From an uncultured Granulosicoccaceae bacterium (lineage in GTDB: Bacteria > Pseudomonadota > Gammaproteobacteria > CALCKW01): a stretch of 6,018 bases of DNA. Below, piece after piece: positions 1-5,782 of this stretch (positions within the stretch are counted from its first letter, which is position 1; each line of letters opens with the position of its first letter). Position numbers and translations under genes: made by a program. The notes beneath the pieces were generated by a model. That model worked only from the letters and a program-made list of their open reading frames with translations. It was not told the DNA's origin and did no database searches. Location of the stretch: positions 1-6,018 of the forward strand of contig CALDHJ010000259.1 in NCBI GenBank assembly GCA_937941555.1, given 5' to 3'.

Positions 1-637
1 CATGAAGGACCCGGCGACCAACAGCTACACAGGCTATGACATCGATGTCATGACCGAGCTGGCGACCGACCTCGGTGTCGAGTTGGAATTCGTCCCGACC
101 GATTGGAAAACCCTCGTCAGCGGCGTCACCGCAGGCAAATACCACATGACCGGATCAGCGTCCGTCTCCCCGGCGCGCGCCAAGGCGACCGGCTACTCGA
201 TCAGCTACTTCTCGCTCGCTACCGTGCCGCTGACGCTTGCGAAGAACGCCGATCGCTTCAGCGATTGGGCCGACCTCGACAAGGCCGATGTGAAAGTGGC
301 CGCAACACTCGGCACAACACAGGAAAAGCAGGTCAAGGACTTCTTCCCCAACGCCGAGCACACCATCGTCGAAGCGCCGGCGCGCGACTTCCAGGAAGTA
401 TTGGCCGGACGGGCTGACGCCCACATCACGTCCAACGTCGAAGCCTACAAGCTGGTCGAGAAATACCCGCAGATGATGATCGTGCCGGTCAGTGCACCGA
501 AGGCGCCGACACCCATCGCCATGCTGCTGCCGCAAGAAGATCAGGTGTGGATCAACTACGTGAACACCTGGATCAAGCTCAAGCAGGAACGCGGCTTCTT
601 CACCGAACTCGGTCGCAAGTGGAAGCTGAACAACTGA
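1..637 (+). CDS. Family 3 extracellular solute-binding protein (amino-acid/PheC-like), 5' end cut off
   Basis: This is the 3' part of a periplasmic solute-binding protein of SBP family 3, which captures a small substrate for an ABC importer. The frame is open from the left edge, so the true start, signal peptide and first beta-strand lie outside; the ATG at 2-4 is an internal codon. Counting from that Met, residues 11-16 (GYDIDV) and 26-35 (VELEFVPTDW) are the typical start of lobe 1. SVSPAR (54-59) matches the helix whose Arg (R59) binds the ligand carboxylate. The GTTQEK segment opens lobe 2, and the protein ends in the usual WIKLKQERGFF...GRKWKL helix. The Asp that normally contacts the ligand amino group, in the ADAHITSNVEA stretch, seems to be Ser. 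Motifs resemble the cyclohexadienyl dehydratase (PheC) branch as well as amino-acid binders, so the ligand is uncertain. The gene faces the creatinase unit and need not belong to it. Confidence 0.85.
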   Translation, partial: MKDPATNSYTGYDIDVMTELATDLGVELEFVPTDWKTLVSGVTAGKYHMTGSASVSPARAKATGYSISYFSLATVPLTLAKNADRFSDWADLDKADVKVAATLGTTQEKQVKDFFPNAEHTIVEAPARDFQEVLAGRADAHITSNVEAYKLVEKYPQMMIVPVSAPKAPTPIAMLLPQEDQVWINYVNTWIKLKQERGFFTELGRKWKLNN

Positions 638-661
638 TTGCTCCCACACTGTGATCGATCA

Positions 662-689
662 GAGGGGCCGCGCAATGCGGCCCTTTTTT
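662..689 (+). terminator. Rho-independent terminator of the solute-binding protein gene
   Basis: A perfect 7-bp GC-rich stem (GGGCCGC at 665-671 with GCGGCCC at 677-683) encloses a 5-base loop (GCAAT) and is followed at once by six T residues (684-689). It starts 25 bases after the stop codon at 635-637. The bases just outside (GAG against TTT) can extend the stem. Read on the minus strand the hairpin is not followed by a T run, so it mainly serves the plus-strand gene and should stop its transcripts from entering the convergent unit that ends at 701. Confidence 0.9.
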
Positions 690-700
690 GTGGCGCAGCG

Positions 701-1210
701 TTACGCGGGGGTGTGGTTGATGTGGTTGAACCAGTTGGTGAAACTGATCGTGGCCATCGCGAGACCGATCTCGACTAATCCCGCCTGATCGATACCTGCC
801 GATTCCGCATTCGAGCGCTCGGCTGCGCCGAGTTCGGTACCGGACAACAACTGTGCGCACACGCCATACACTGCCGCCAACCGCGCATCGGCAGGCGAGC
901 GACCTGCCAGCATCGCCTCCACATCCGCCGGGCCGATACCGGCGGCCTGCGCCTTTGCGGTGTGGGTCTTGACGCAGAATGCGCAGGCGTTATGCACGCT
1001 GACCGCCAGTTTCACTGTCTCGATATCAGCTGGTGTCAACACGCCATTCGCGATCGCGAGTTCGGCGTTGAGATAAGCGCCGAGGGCCTCGGCACTGTTG
1101 CCGATCTGCCGGTATAGCGGCGGCATGCGGTTCGCGCCGGTCAGCCGTTCGAAGGCCGCGTGCACAGTGTCGGGCAGGTCATCGGGTGACGGGGTATCCA
1201 GGGTCGTCAT
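701..1210 (-). CDS. AhpD-like / carboxymuconolactone decarboxylase family protein (peroxidase-related)
   Basis: A 169-residue protein of the AhpD/CMD all-helical fold, a family of small oligomeric proteins with a redox-active Cys pair, often alkylhydroperoxidase-like. The signature is complete: E64, then C76-A-F-C79 and H83, with the same spacing as E118, C130, C133 and H137 recalled from Mycobacterium tuberculosis AhpD; the position of AhpD His132 is Phe here. The C-terminus (FTNWFNHI) is typical of the peroxidase-related subgroup. I chose the ATG at 1208-1210 because family similarity begins near there and a weak purine stretch (GAGAT) lies upstream. The frame stays open to a GTG at 1319-1321 that overlaps the creatinase TGA as GTGA; that 206-residue form adds a Cys-rich N-terminus and has no clear Shine-Dalgarno. 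Another ATG is at 1277-1279. The gene follows creatinase on the same strand with no terminator between them, so co-transcription is likely. Substrate unknown; a role against peroxide from sarcosine oxidation is inference. Confidence 0.87.
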   Translation of the reverse strand: MTTLDTPSPDDLPDTVHAAFERLTGANRMPPLYRQIGNSAEALGAYLNAELAIANGVLTPADIETVKLAVSVHNACAFCVKTHTAKAQAAGIGPADVEAMLAGRSPADARLAAVYGVCAQLLSGTELGAAERSNAESAGIDQAGLVEIGLAMATISFTNWFNHINHTPA

Positions 1211-1317
1211 GGTGCCGATCTCAACGGGAAGTGCGGCCTCGCATTGTGCGAGCGAGCACGCAACGGCACAAGCCCGCATCGCTGGCGCCGCCTCAGCGGC
1301 ACACAGCTGACGGCGGC

Positions 1318-2526
1318 TCACGAGACGATATTGTGCTCGGGTCCGAACGCGAAGCCCGTGAGGTTGCGCGCACCGGTTTCGGTGACAGCAAGAATGTCGT
1401 GCTCTCGGTAACCGCCCGCTCCGGGCATGCCGTCAGGCAGCATGACCATCGGCTCCATCGACACCACCATATTCGGCTCAAGCTCGGTGTGGATGTCTTC
1501 GCGCAACTCGAGTCCGGCCTCGCGGCCATAGTAGTGGCACAACACACCAAAGCTGTGGCCATAGCCGAACGTGCGGTAGTCGAGCAGGCCATGCTTCTCG
1601 TAGACAGCGTTGAGCTCTGCCGCGATGTCGCTGCAGCGCGCACCGGGTTTGATCAGATCCAGACCGGTCTTGTGGACCTCGACATTCGCCTCCCAGATCT
1701 TCAGTGACGCGTCGTCGCAGTGGCCGAAGAACAGGGTTCGCTCGAGGGCGGTGTAATAGCCTGCAATCATGCTGAAACAATTGAGGCTCAGGATGTCTCC
1801 GCGCTGCACGGCTCGGGTAGTGACCGGGTTGTGCGCACCGTCGGTGTTGATGCCGGACTGAAACCAGGTCCAGGTGTCCATCAACTCGGCATGCGGGAAT
1901 CGCCGCGCAATCTCACGCACCATCGCTTGCGTGGACGCGAGCGCCACTTCATGTTCCGGCACGCCCTCAGCCAACGCCGCAACAACCGCAGCCCCACCCA
2001 CATCGCTGACCGCCGCGCCTTGTGCAATGAGCGCAATCTCCTCGTCGGACTTGAGCATCCTCGAGTGCATGCAGTGGGCCGCCACATCGACCACGGAGAC
2101 GCCCGGCAACGCGTCCTGCAAGGCCGTCAGCCGTTCGTGTGTGATGTGATCGAACTCGATGCCCAGCCTGCCCCGGTTCGGCACTACCTGCTGCACGGCC
2201 CGCAGGTAGTTGTCGCGCTGCCAGTCGGTGTAGACGAGGTTGTAGTCTCCAACGGTCCGCCGCCAGGGTTGGCCCGCGTCGATATTGGCCGAAATACTGA
2301 CAACCTCACTTTGCGTCACGACCAGGCCATAGGGCCGCCCAAACGCGCAGTAGAGAAAGTCGCTGTAGTAGTTGACGTTGTGGATGGAGGTGAACAACAC
2401 GGCGTCGATGCCTGCGTCGGCCATATGGGCTCGCAACGCCGACTGCCGACGGTCGTATTCGCCCTGGCTGAACGTGGCTTTCGCCTTCTCGCCGTTTTCG
2501 ATGCGGAGGACGTCTGGTCTGGCCAT
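1318..2526 (-). CDS. Creatinase (creatine amidinohydrolase, EC 3.5.3.3)
   Basis: A 402-residue cytoplasmic enzyme that hydrolyses creatine to sarcosine and urea. It has the peptidase M24 'pita-bread' fold but works without metal. It matches, as I recall it, Pseudomonas putida creatinase along its whole length and in register: F62 and R64 (SDFLYCAFGRP), catalytic H232 (NTDGAHNP), Y258 and E262 (GYYTALER), R335 (HYYGREAG) and E358 (VSMEPM) sit at the same numbers, and C60 and C298 are also kept. Residues 1 to about 160 form the N-terminal domain, the rest the catalytic domain; the family is homodimeric with shared active sites. I chose the ATG at 2524-2526 because it gives the family length and the expected start (MARPDVLRIENG); a weak GAGTGAG lies 7 bases upstream. 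An upstream TTG at 2596-2598 would add 24 unrelated residues. The gene is divergent from a LysR regulator and is followed by the AhpD-like gene. Other M24 enzymes (prolidase, aminopeptidase) are unlikely given these residues. Confidence 0.96.
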   Translation of the reverse strand: MARPDVLRIENGEKAKATFSQGEYDRRQSALRAHMADAGIDAVLFTSIHNVNYYSDFLYCAFGRPYGLVVTQSEVVSISANIDAGQPWRRTVGDYNLVYTDWQRDNYLRAVQQVVPNRGRLGIEFDHITHERLTALQDALPGVSVVDVAAHCMHSRMLKSDEEIALIAQGAAVSDVGGAAVVAALAEGVPEHEVALASTQAMVREIARRFPHAELMDTWTWFQSGINTDGAHNPVTTRAVQRGDILSLNCFSMIAGYYTALERTLFFGHCDDASLKIWEANVEVHKTGLDLIKPGARCSDIAAELNAVYEKHGLLDYRTFGYGHSFGVLCHYYGREAGLELREDIHTELEPNMVVSMEPMVMLPDGMPGAGGYREHDILAVTETGARNLTGFAFGPEHNIVS

Positions 2527-2555
2527 GGCTGGACTCACTCTGGTCAAAGAGGCGG

Positions 2556-2584
2556 AGTATCGGCATCGACTTTCTATCCGTAAA
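2556..2584 (-). promoter_or_regulatory. Candidate promoter of the creatinase gene
   Basis: Read on the minus strand, TTTACG (2579-2584) and GATACT (2556-2561) are separated by 17 bases. Each matches 4 of 6 consensus sigma-70 positions. Transcription would start near 2549, leaving a leader of about 23 bases before the ATG at 2526. The palindromes at 2586-2610 would then lie just upstream of the -35 box, where LysR-type activators commonly bind. An alternative TTGATT/TAGAAA pair with 16-base spacing overlaps this region. The match is weak, as expected for an activator-dependent promoter, and cannot be decided from sequence alone. Confidence 0.35.
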
Positions 2585-2585
2585 A

Positions 2586-2610
2586 CGATATTAATCAATA
2601 TTTGATATCG
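2586..2610. promoter_or_regulatory. Candidate LysR operator between creatinase and the regulator gene
   Basis: Two overlapping dyads lie in an AT-rich patch. CGATAT (2586-2591) is mirrored by ATATCG (2605-2610) around a 13-base spacer. Inside it, ATCAA (2594-2598) is mirrored by TTGAT (2602-2606) around TAT. LysR-family proteins bind interrupted dyads of this size between their own gene and the target gene, so this is the best operator candidate for the regulator at 2624. The dyads are seen directly; binding is inference. Confidence 0.45.
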
Positions 2611-2611
2611 C

Positions 2612-2617
2612 TATAAT
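2612..2617 (+). promoter_or_regulatory. -10 box (TATAAT) of the LysR gene, probably leaderless transcript
   Basis: A perfect TATAAT hexamer ends 6 bases before the LysR start codon at 2624. A sigma-70 start site about 7 bases after the box would fall on or next to the A of the ATG, so the mRNA would have no 5' leader. No Shine-Dalgarno-like sequence is seen upstream of that ATG, which agrees. No good -35 box is seen at 17 bases (TATTAA at 2589-2594), and the operator dyads overlap that place, which would allow self-repression. Confidence 0.55.
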
Positions 2618-2635
2618 CGATACATGGATATCGAT
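2616..2635. repeat. Inverted repeat around the LysR start codon
   Basis: ATCGATA (2616-2622) and TATCGAT (2629-2635) form a perfect 7-bp inverted repeat with a 6-base spacer holding the ATG. It overlaps the end of the TATAAT box. It shares the CGATA/TATCG core with the dyad at 2586-2610, so it could be a second regulator site used for autorepression, or an mRNA hairpin over the start codon. Neither role can be shown from sequence. Confidence 0.4.
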
Positions 2636-3463
2636 CTCGCTCGCACCTTTCTCGCGGTGGTGCAACACGGCAGCTTCAAACACGCCGCCGGTGGGCTGCA
2701 CTGCACGCAGTCGACTGTCACGGCCCGCATTCAGAACCTCGAGCAACTGCTCGGTCGCACGCTGTTCATTCGCAACCGGGCGGGAGCTACTCCGACCGCG
2801 GATGGCCGCCGCTTTCAGCCCTATGCCGAACGTTTTCTGCACGGCTGGCGCGAAGCCCAGCAGGCACTGGGGTTGCCAAGTCGCTTGCAGGGCACATTGC
2901 GCGTCGCCATCGAGGCGAAGCTCGCAGCCGATATCGGTCCGGGTGTCAGCGCGAGCCTGTTGCCCGCCCTGCCCCACTGGGCGATCGAAATCCGTGACGA
3001 GAACGAGCCAGACGCTGACATTCGAATCGGGTACGGCCTGGTCGCGGCACCCGGTCGCACTCTTCTGGCGCAACGTCGCGACCCCTTGATTCTGGTCGCC
3101 ACCACCCCGCGAACAGCCGTGACCTGGGACCCGGACTACCGCGCGATTGACTGGGGCCATCAGTTTCGTGAACGCTACGCGCGCCACTACCCCTTCGACG
3201 AGGTGCCGCAATTGCATTTACCGGCGGCGCTCTGGTCACTGACAGCGCTGATCGCGCTCGGCGGCGCTGCCTATTTCCCGGAACGGTGGTGTGCGCCACA
3301 CCTCGCTGCCGGCACGCTGCACCGCATCACCGGTGCCAAGCAATTCGACATTCGGGTTGCGGCAATCGCGAACACAGATGCAGCAGATTGGTTGGACGCG
3401 GCATCCGCCGTGCTTGAAACGGGCTTTGCCGATCTCGGCACCGCTGATCACACCGTCCGCTGA
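2624..3463 (+). CDS. LysR-family transcriptional regulator, divergent from creatinase
   Basis: A 279-residue LysR-type regulator, slightly shorter than the usual 290-310. Residues 1 to about 64 form the winged helix-turn-helix: LARTFLAVVQHGSF (5-18), AAGGLHCTQSTVTARIQNLE (21-40) holding the recognition helix, and the wing LGRTLFIRN (43-51). A linker helix follows to about residue 88, and the effector-binding domain begins near GTLRVAIEAK. The ATG at 2624 gives the canonical LysR N-terminus (MDIDLARTFL), although it has no Shine-Dalgarno; a perfect TATAAT just upstream suggests a leaderless transcript. The divergent arrangement with creatinase, 97 bases between start codons, is the classic layout for a LysR protein controlling its neighbour, so creatine or a product is a plausible effector (inference). 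The MFS gene lies 100 bases downstream on the same strand and may be co-transcribed or co-regulated. Confidence 0.93.
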   Translation: MDIDLARTFLAVVQHGSFKHAAGGLHCTQSTVTARIQNLEQLLGRTLFIRNRAGATPTADGRRFQPYAERFLHGWREAQQALGLPSRLQGTLRVAIEAKLAADIGPGVSASLLPALPHWAIEIRDENEPDADIRIGYGLVAAPGRTLLAQRRDPLILVATTPRTAVTWDPDYRAIDWGHQFRERYARHYPFDEVPQLHLPAALWSLTALIALGGAAYFPERWCAPHLAAGTLHRITGAKQFDIRVAAIANTDAADWLDAASAVLETGFADLGTADHTVR

Positions 3464-3549
3464 CCCACACAAAGTCGACCGCACTGTCCGGAACGCGACA
3501 CCGGCCGCCACCACCGCACACGAAGCTGCTACAACACGGGCACGTTGTC

Positions 3550-3554
3550 GGGAG
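3550..3554 (+). promoter_or_regulatory. Ribosome binding site that sets the MFS start
   Basis: GGGAG lies 9 bases before the ATG at 3564. The reading frame itself stays open upstream to within the LysR gene (about 3291), but that extension is hydrophilic, Arg/Thr-rich and unlike any MFS N-terminus, while the protein starting at 3564 goes straight into the first membrane helix. The site therefore decides the start. Confidence 0.7.
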
Positions 3555-3563
3555 AGCTGCATC

Positions 3564-4865
3564 ATGTGGCAGGCATTGCGAACCTTGTGGGTGCTGTTTT
3601 TCGGTGTCGCAATGCTGTGGTTCGGCACCGGCGTCGTCCATTCCCTGCTGGTCATCCGCGCTGACGTTGAGGGCTTCAGCACCGTCCAGATCGGTCTGCT
3701 GCAAACGAGCTACCAGCTCGGCTGGCTGGTCGCAGCCCTGCTCGCCCCCGCGCTTATCACACGCGTGGGGCACGTGCGGGTGTTCAGCGCCATGGCCGCC
3801 GCAAGCTCCGCCGTAATCATCGCCCATCTGCTTGTCATCGACCCCTGGGTCTGGGCACTCGAGCGGTTTCTGATGGGCATTTGCACTGCCGTGCTGATGG
3901 TGGTGTGCGAGAGCTGGCTGAACGACATGTCCGAAAACACCGTGCGCGGCAAAGTGCTGGGGCTCTATACCATCGTCGCCTGGGGCGCGCCGATGCTCGG
4001 GGTCTGGATGCTGCGATTCGGCAGCACGGAGTCCATTCTGTTCTTCATCATTGCCTCCATGTGCATTTCCATCGCCGTGGTGCCGATGCTGCTGTCCGCG
4101 TCCAGAACGCCACCCTTCATCGACACCGAGCGACTCAACCTCGCCCGGCTCTACCGCAAGACACCGCTCGGCGTCATTGGCGCTTTGCTGTCTGGTGTGT
4201 GCCACGGGGCGTTTTTCGCAACGGTTGCCATCTATGGCACGGTGTCGCAATTCAGCGTCACCGAGATTTCAACGTTGATCGCCATCGCCCTCGGCGGCGG
4301 GGTGTTGACACAGTGGCCGATCGGCATGCTCTCAGACCGATTCGACCGGCGGTTGGTTCTCGCAACGGTTGCCGGCGTCGGCGCCGTACTTGGCCTGTAT
4401 TATGGCGTCGTTGGCGCATCGACTGTGGCTGCAAGCTATACCGCAACGTTCTGCCTCAGTTGCTGCGTGCTCGGTCTATACAGCCAGTGCATTGCCCACA
4501 CCAACGATCATCTCGGCTCACGCGAAATCGTGCCAGCCGCCGGCACCCTGATACTGCTGTACGGCCTGGGCTTCGCTGCCGCCCCAGCCATTGTCTCGCC
4601 ATTGCTAGACCAGTCGACCGACTACTTCTTTCTGATCAACGGTGGGCTCATGGGCGTGCTCGCGACAGTCGTGCTCTACCGCATGACCCGGCGCGAGGCC
4701 GTCGCTGACCAAGGCGACCTGGTTGTGGTGTCCACACAGTCACCCTACACATCGGTTGTCACCGCCGCTGAACAGTGGACTGACGGGATAGCGGAGCCGG
4801 GCACCCCGAACACAGCGAATGCCGCGTCAGAGCGCGCGGCCGATCAGAGCGGCTCGAAGACGTAG
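3564..4865 (+). CDS. MFS transporter, YcaD-like
   Basis: A 433-residue inner-membrane carrier of the major facilitator superfamily with about 12 predicted hydrophobic segments. Helix 1 spans about residues 8-30, helix 2 about 43-64; the short cytoplasmic loop RVGHVR (67-72) is the motif A position. Helices 3 and 4 follow, then ESWLND (116-121), a stretch I associate with the E. coli YcaD group. A hydrophilic loop (SRTPPFIDTERLNLARLYRKTP) separates the two halves, and LSDRFDRR is the second-half motif A. The last 60 or so residues form a polar Thr/Ser/Ala-rich tail, making the protein about 50 residues longer than YcaD (about 380). The gene follows LysR by 100 bases on the same strand; no terminator is seen between them. 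Its 3' end overlaps the convergent MBL hydrolase gene by 22 bases. Substrate is unknown; creatine or sarcosine uptake is only a guess from context. Confidence 0.88.
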   Translation: MWQALRTLWVLFFGVAMLWFGTGVVHSLLVIRADVEGFSTVQIGLLQTSYQLGWLVAALLAPALITRVGHVRVFSAMAAASSAVIIAHLLVIDPWVWALERFLMGICTAVLMVVCESWLNDMSENTVRGKVLGLYTIVAWGAPMLGVWMLRFGSTESILFFIIASMCISIAVVPMLLSASRTPPFIDTERLNLARLYRKTPLGVIGALLSGVCHGAFFATVAIYGTVSQFSVTEISTLIAIALGGGVLTQWPIGMLSDRFDRRLVLATVAGVGAVLGLYYGVVGASTVAASYTATFCLSCCVLGLYSQCIAHTNDHLGSREIVPAAGTLILLYGLGFAAAPAIVSPLLDQSTDYFFLINGGLMGVLATVVLYRMTRREAVADQGDLVVVSTQSPYTSVVTAAEQWTDGIAEPGTPNTANAASERAADQSGSKT

Positions 4866-5677
4866 CCCTGGCTACCACGGCCAATTCGACCCAGCGGCGC
4901 GTCTTCGAAGTGGCTGCCACTGAAAACCGTGTGGTCGGTTGCCAGTTGGTCGAGCAAGCGCTCGCGGGTTGCGCGGGCCTGTTCGGGATCAACATCAAAC
5001 ACAACACCCCATTCCGGCCTTGGCAATTGCAGCAATTGGCAGTGCACGATATCGGCAACGAGCAAGAACGACTCGCCTGCACTGTCGAGCCGCAAACCCG
5101 AATGCCCTGGCGTATGCCCGGGCAACGGCAGGGTCGTCAAGCCAGCGCCGAAATCCGTATGGTTGTTGTACACGGACAATCGATCACCGTAGGCTGACAT
5201 GACGGCACGCGCGAGGTCGAAGCCCGCACGGCTTTTCTCGGCCGCACGCGCGCGGTTGAGATCGTTGCTGTAGTGCGACTCGTCCGCCTCGTGCACCAGC
5301 AGTTCGGCGCGCTTGAACACTGCCTGGCCATGCGTGTCGATTGCACCGGCAACGTGATCGCCATGCAGGTGCGTGACGATGATGCGGTCAATGTCATCGG
5401 GTGCAACCCCGGCTTCGGCGAGCGCTGCGGGCAGACGGCCCGCTGTCGGGCCCATGAGGTCACGTGGCCCACAATCCACCAGTGTCACTGAATCGCTGCC
5501 ACGAATCAGGTAGGCGTTTATGGCGCTGGGTAAATTCGACAGGCCAGCTTGCAACATCAAGCCCTCGACTTCGTCGGGCGGCGCATCGGGAAACACCGGC
5601 GCTTGAAAGCTCAAGTCGCCATCACGCAACACAGTCACCTCGAGGTTGCCGACCGTGTGCTGATCTGAGAGTGCCAT
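4844..5677 (-). CDS. Metallo-beta-lactamase-fold hydrolase
   Basis: A 277-residue hydrolase of the MBL superfamily. All metal-binding residues of a two-zinc site are visible: T-H103-L-H105-G-D107-H108, then H188 in PGHTPGHS, D209 in LLVADIVH and H256 in FSGSHF. Before the first motif, VTLVDCGP (64-71) is the usual strand and turn. The layout resembles the lactonase/methyl parathion hydrolase-like group (N-acyl homoserine lactonases and relatives), but the substrate cannot be told. No signal peptide is seen, so it is probably cytoplasmic. I chose the ATG at 5675-5677 because GGGAG (minus strand, 5684-5688) lies 6 bases upstream; an ATG seven codons earlier (5696-5698) has no ribosome site. It is convergent with the MFS gene, the two overlapping at 4844-4865, and 105 bases downstream of the DNA glycosylase gene on the same strand. 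Confidence 0.92.
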   Translation of the reverse strand: MALSDQHTVGNLEVTVLRDGDLSFQAPVFPDAPPDEVEGLMLQAGLSNLPSAINAYLIRGSDSVTLVDCGPRDLMGPTAGRLPAALAEAGVAPDDIDRIIVTHLHGDHVAGAIDTHGQAVFKRAELLVHEADESHYSNDLNRARAAEKSRAGFDLARAVMSAYGDRLSVYNNHTDFGAGLTTLPLPGHTPGHSGLRLDSAGESFLLVADIVHCQLLQLPRPEWGVVFDVDPEQARATRERLLDQLATDHTVFSGSHFEDAPLGRIGRGSQGYVFEPL

Positions 5678-5683
5678 GCTGCG

Positions 5684-5688
5684 CTCCC
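5684..5688 (-). promoter_or_regulatory. Ribosome binding site that sets the MBL hydrolase start
   Basis: GGGAG on the minus strand, 6 bases before the ATG at 5677. It lies inside the possible 7-codon N-terminal extension that would begin at 5698, and so favours the shorter protein. Confidence 0.65.
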
Positions 5689-5782
5689 GGTGTCCCATCC
5701 GTGTGATCGGCAGTCAGTCTACCGGCAACAGCCGAATTCCGGCAAATGACAGGGGGGTGACGCTGTACACGCTGCCAAGGTG

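Noticed and set aside
652..661. Perfect palindrome TGATCGATCA just before the terminator
   Set aside because: A single short palindrome in a gene-end spacer; likely chance, with no promoter next to it.
1720..2583. A 287-codon open frame on the plus strand opposite creatinase
   Set aside because: It lies antisense to a firmly identified gene, its translation shows no domain, and long antisense frames are common in GC-rich genes.
2527..2598. Longer creatinase starting from TTG at 2598
   Set aside because: It would add 24 residues absent from known creatinases and cover the promoter and operator dyads.
3531..3548. ACAAC/GTTGT inverted repeat before the MFS ribosome site
   Set aside because: Only 5 bp per arm with an 8-base spacer and no extension; too weak to call an operator or hairpin.
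3291..3563. N-terminal extension of the MFS reading frame into the LysR gene
   Set aside because: The extension is hydrophilic and out of frame with LysR; a good GGGAG site precedes the ATG at 3564.
3327..4250. A 307-codon minus-strand frame opposite the LysR end and the MFS gene
   Set aside because: His/Gly/Asp/Gln-rich translation typical of the reverse strand of a membrane-protein gene; no motif or ribosome site.
3881..4708. A 275-codon plus-strand frame inside the MFS gene
   Set aside because: Arg/His-rich translation in a shifted frame; the MFS frame has clear membrane helices and motifs.
5699..5782. Possible terminator of the DNA glycosylase gene (GCCG/CGGC hairpin near 5731)
   Set aside because: The stem is only 4 bp and no T run follows on the minus strand, so intrinsic termination is not supported.
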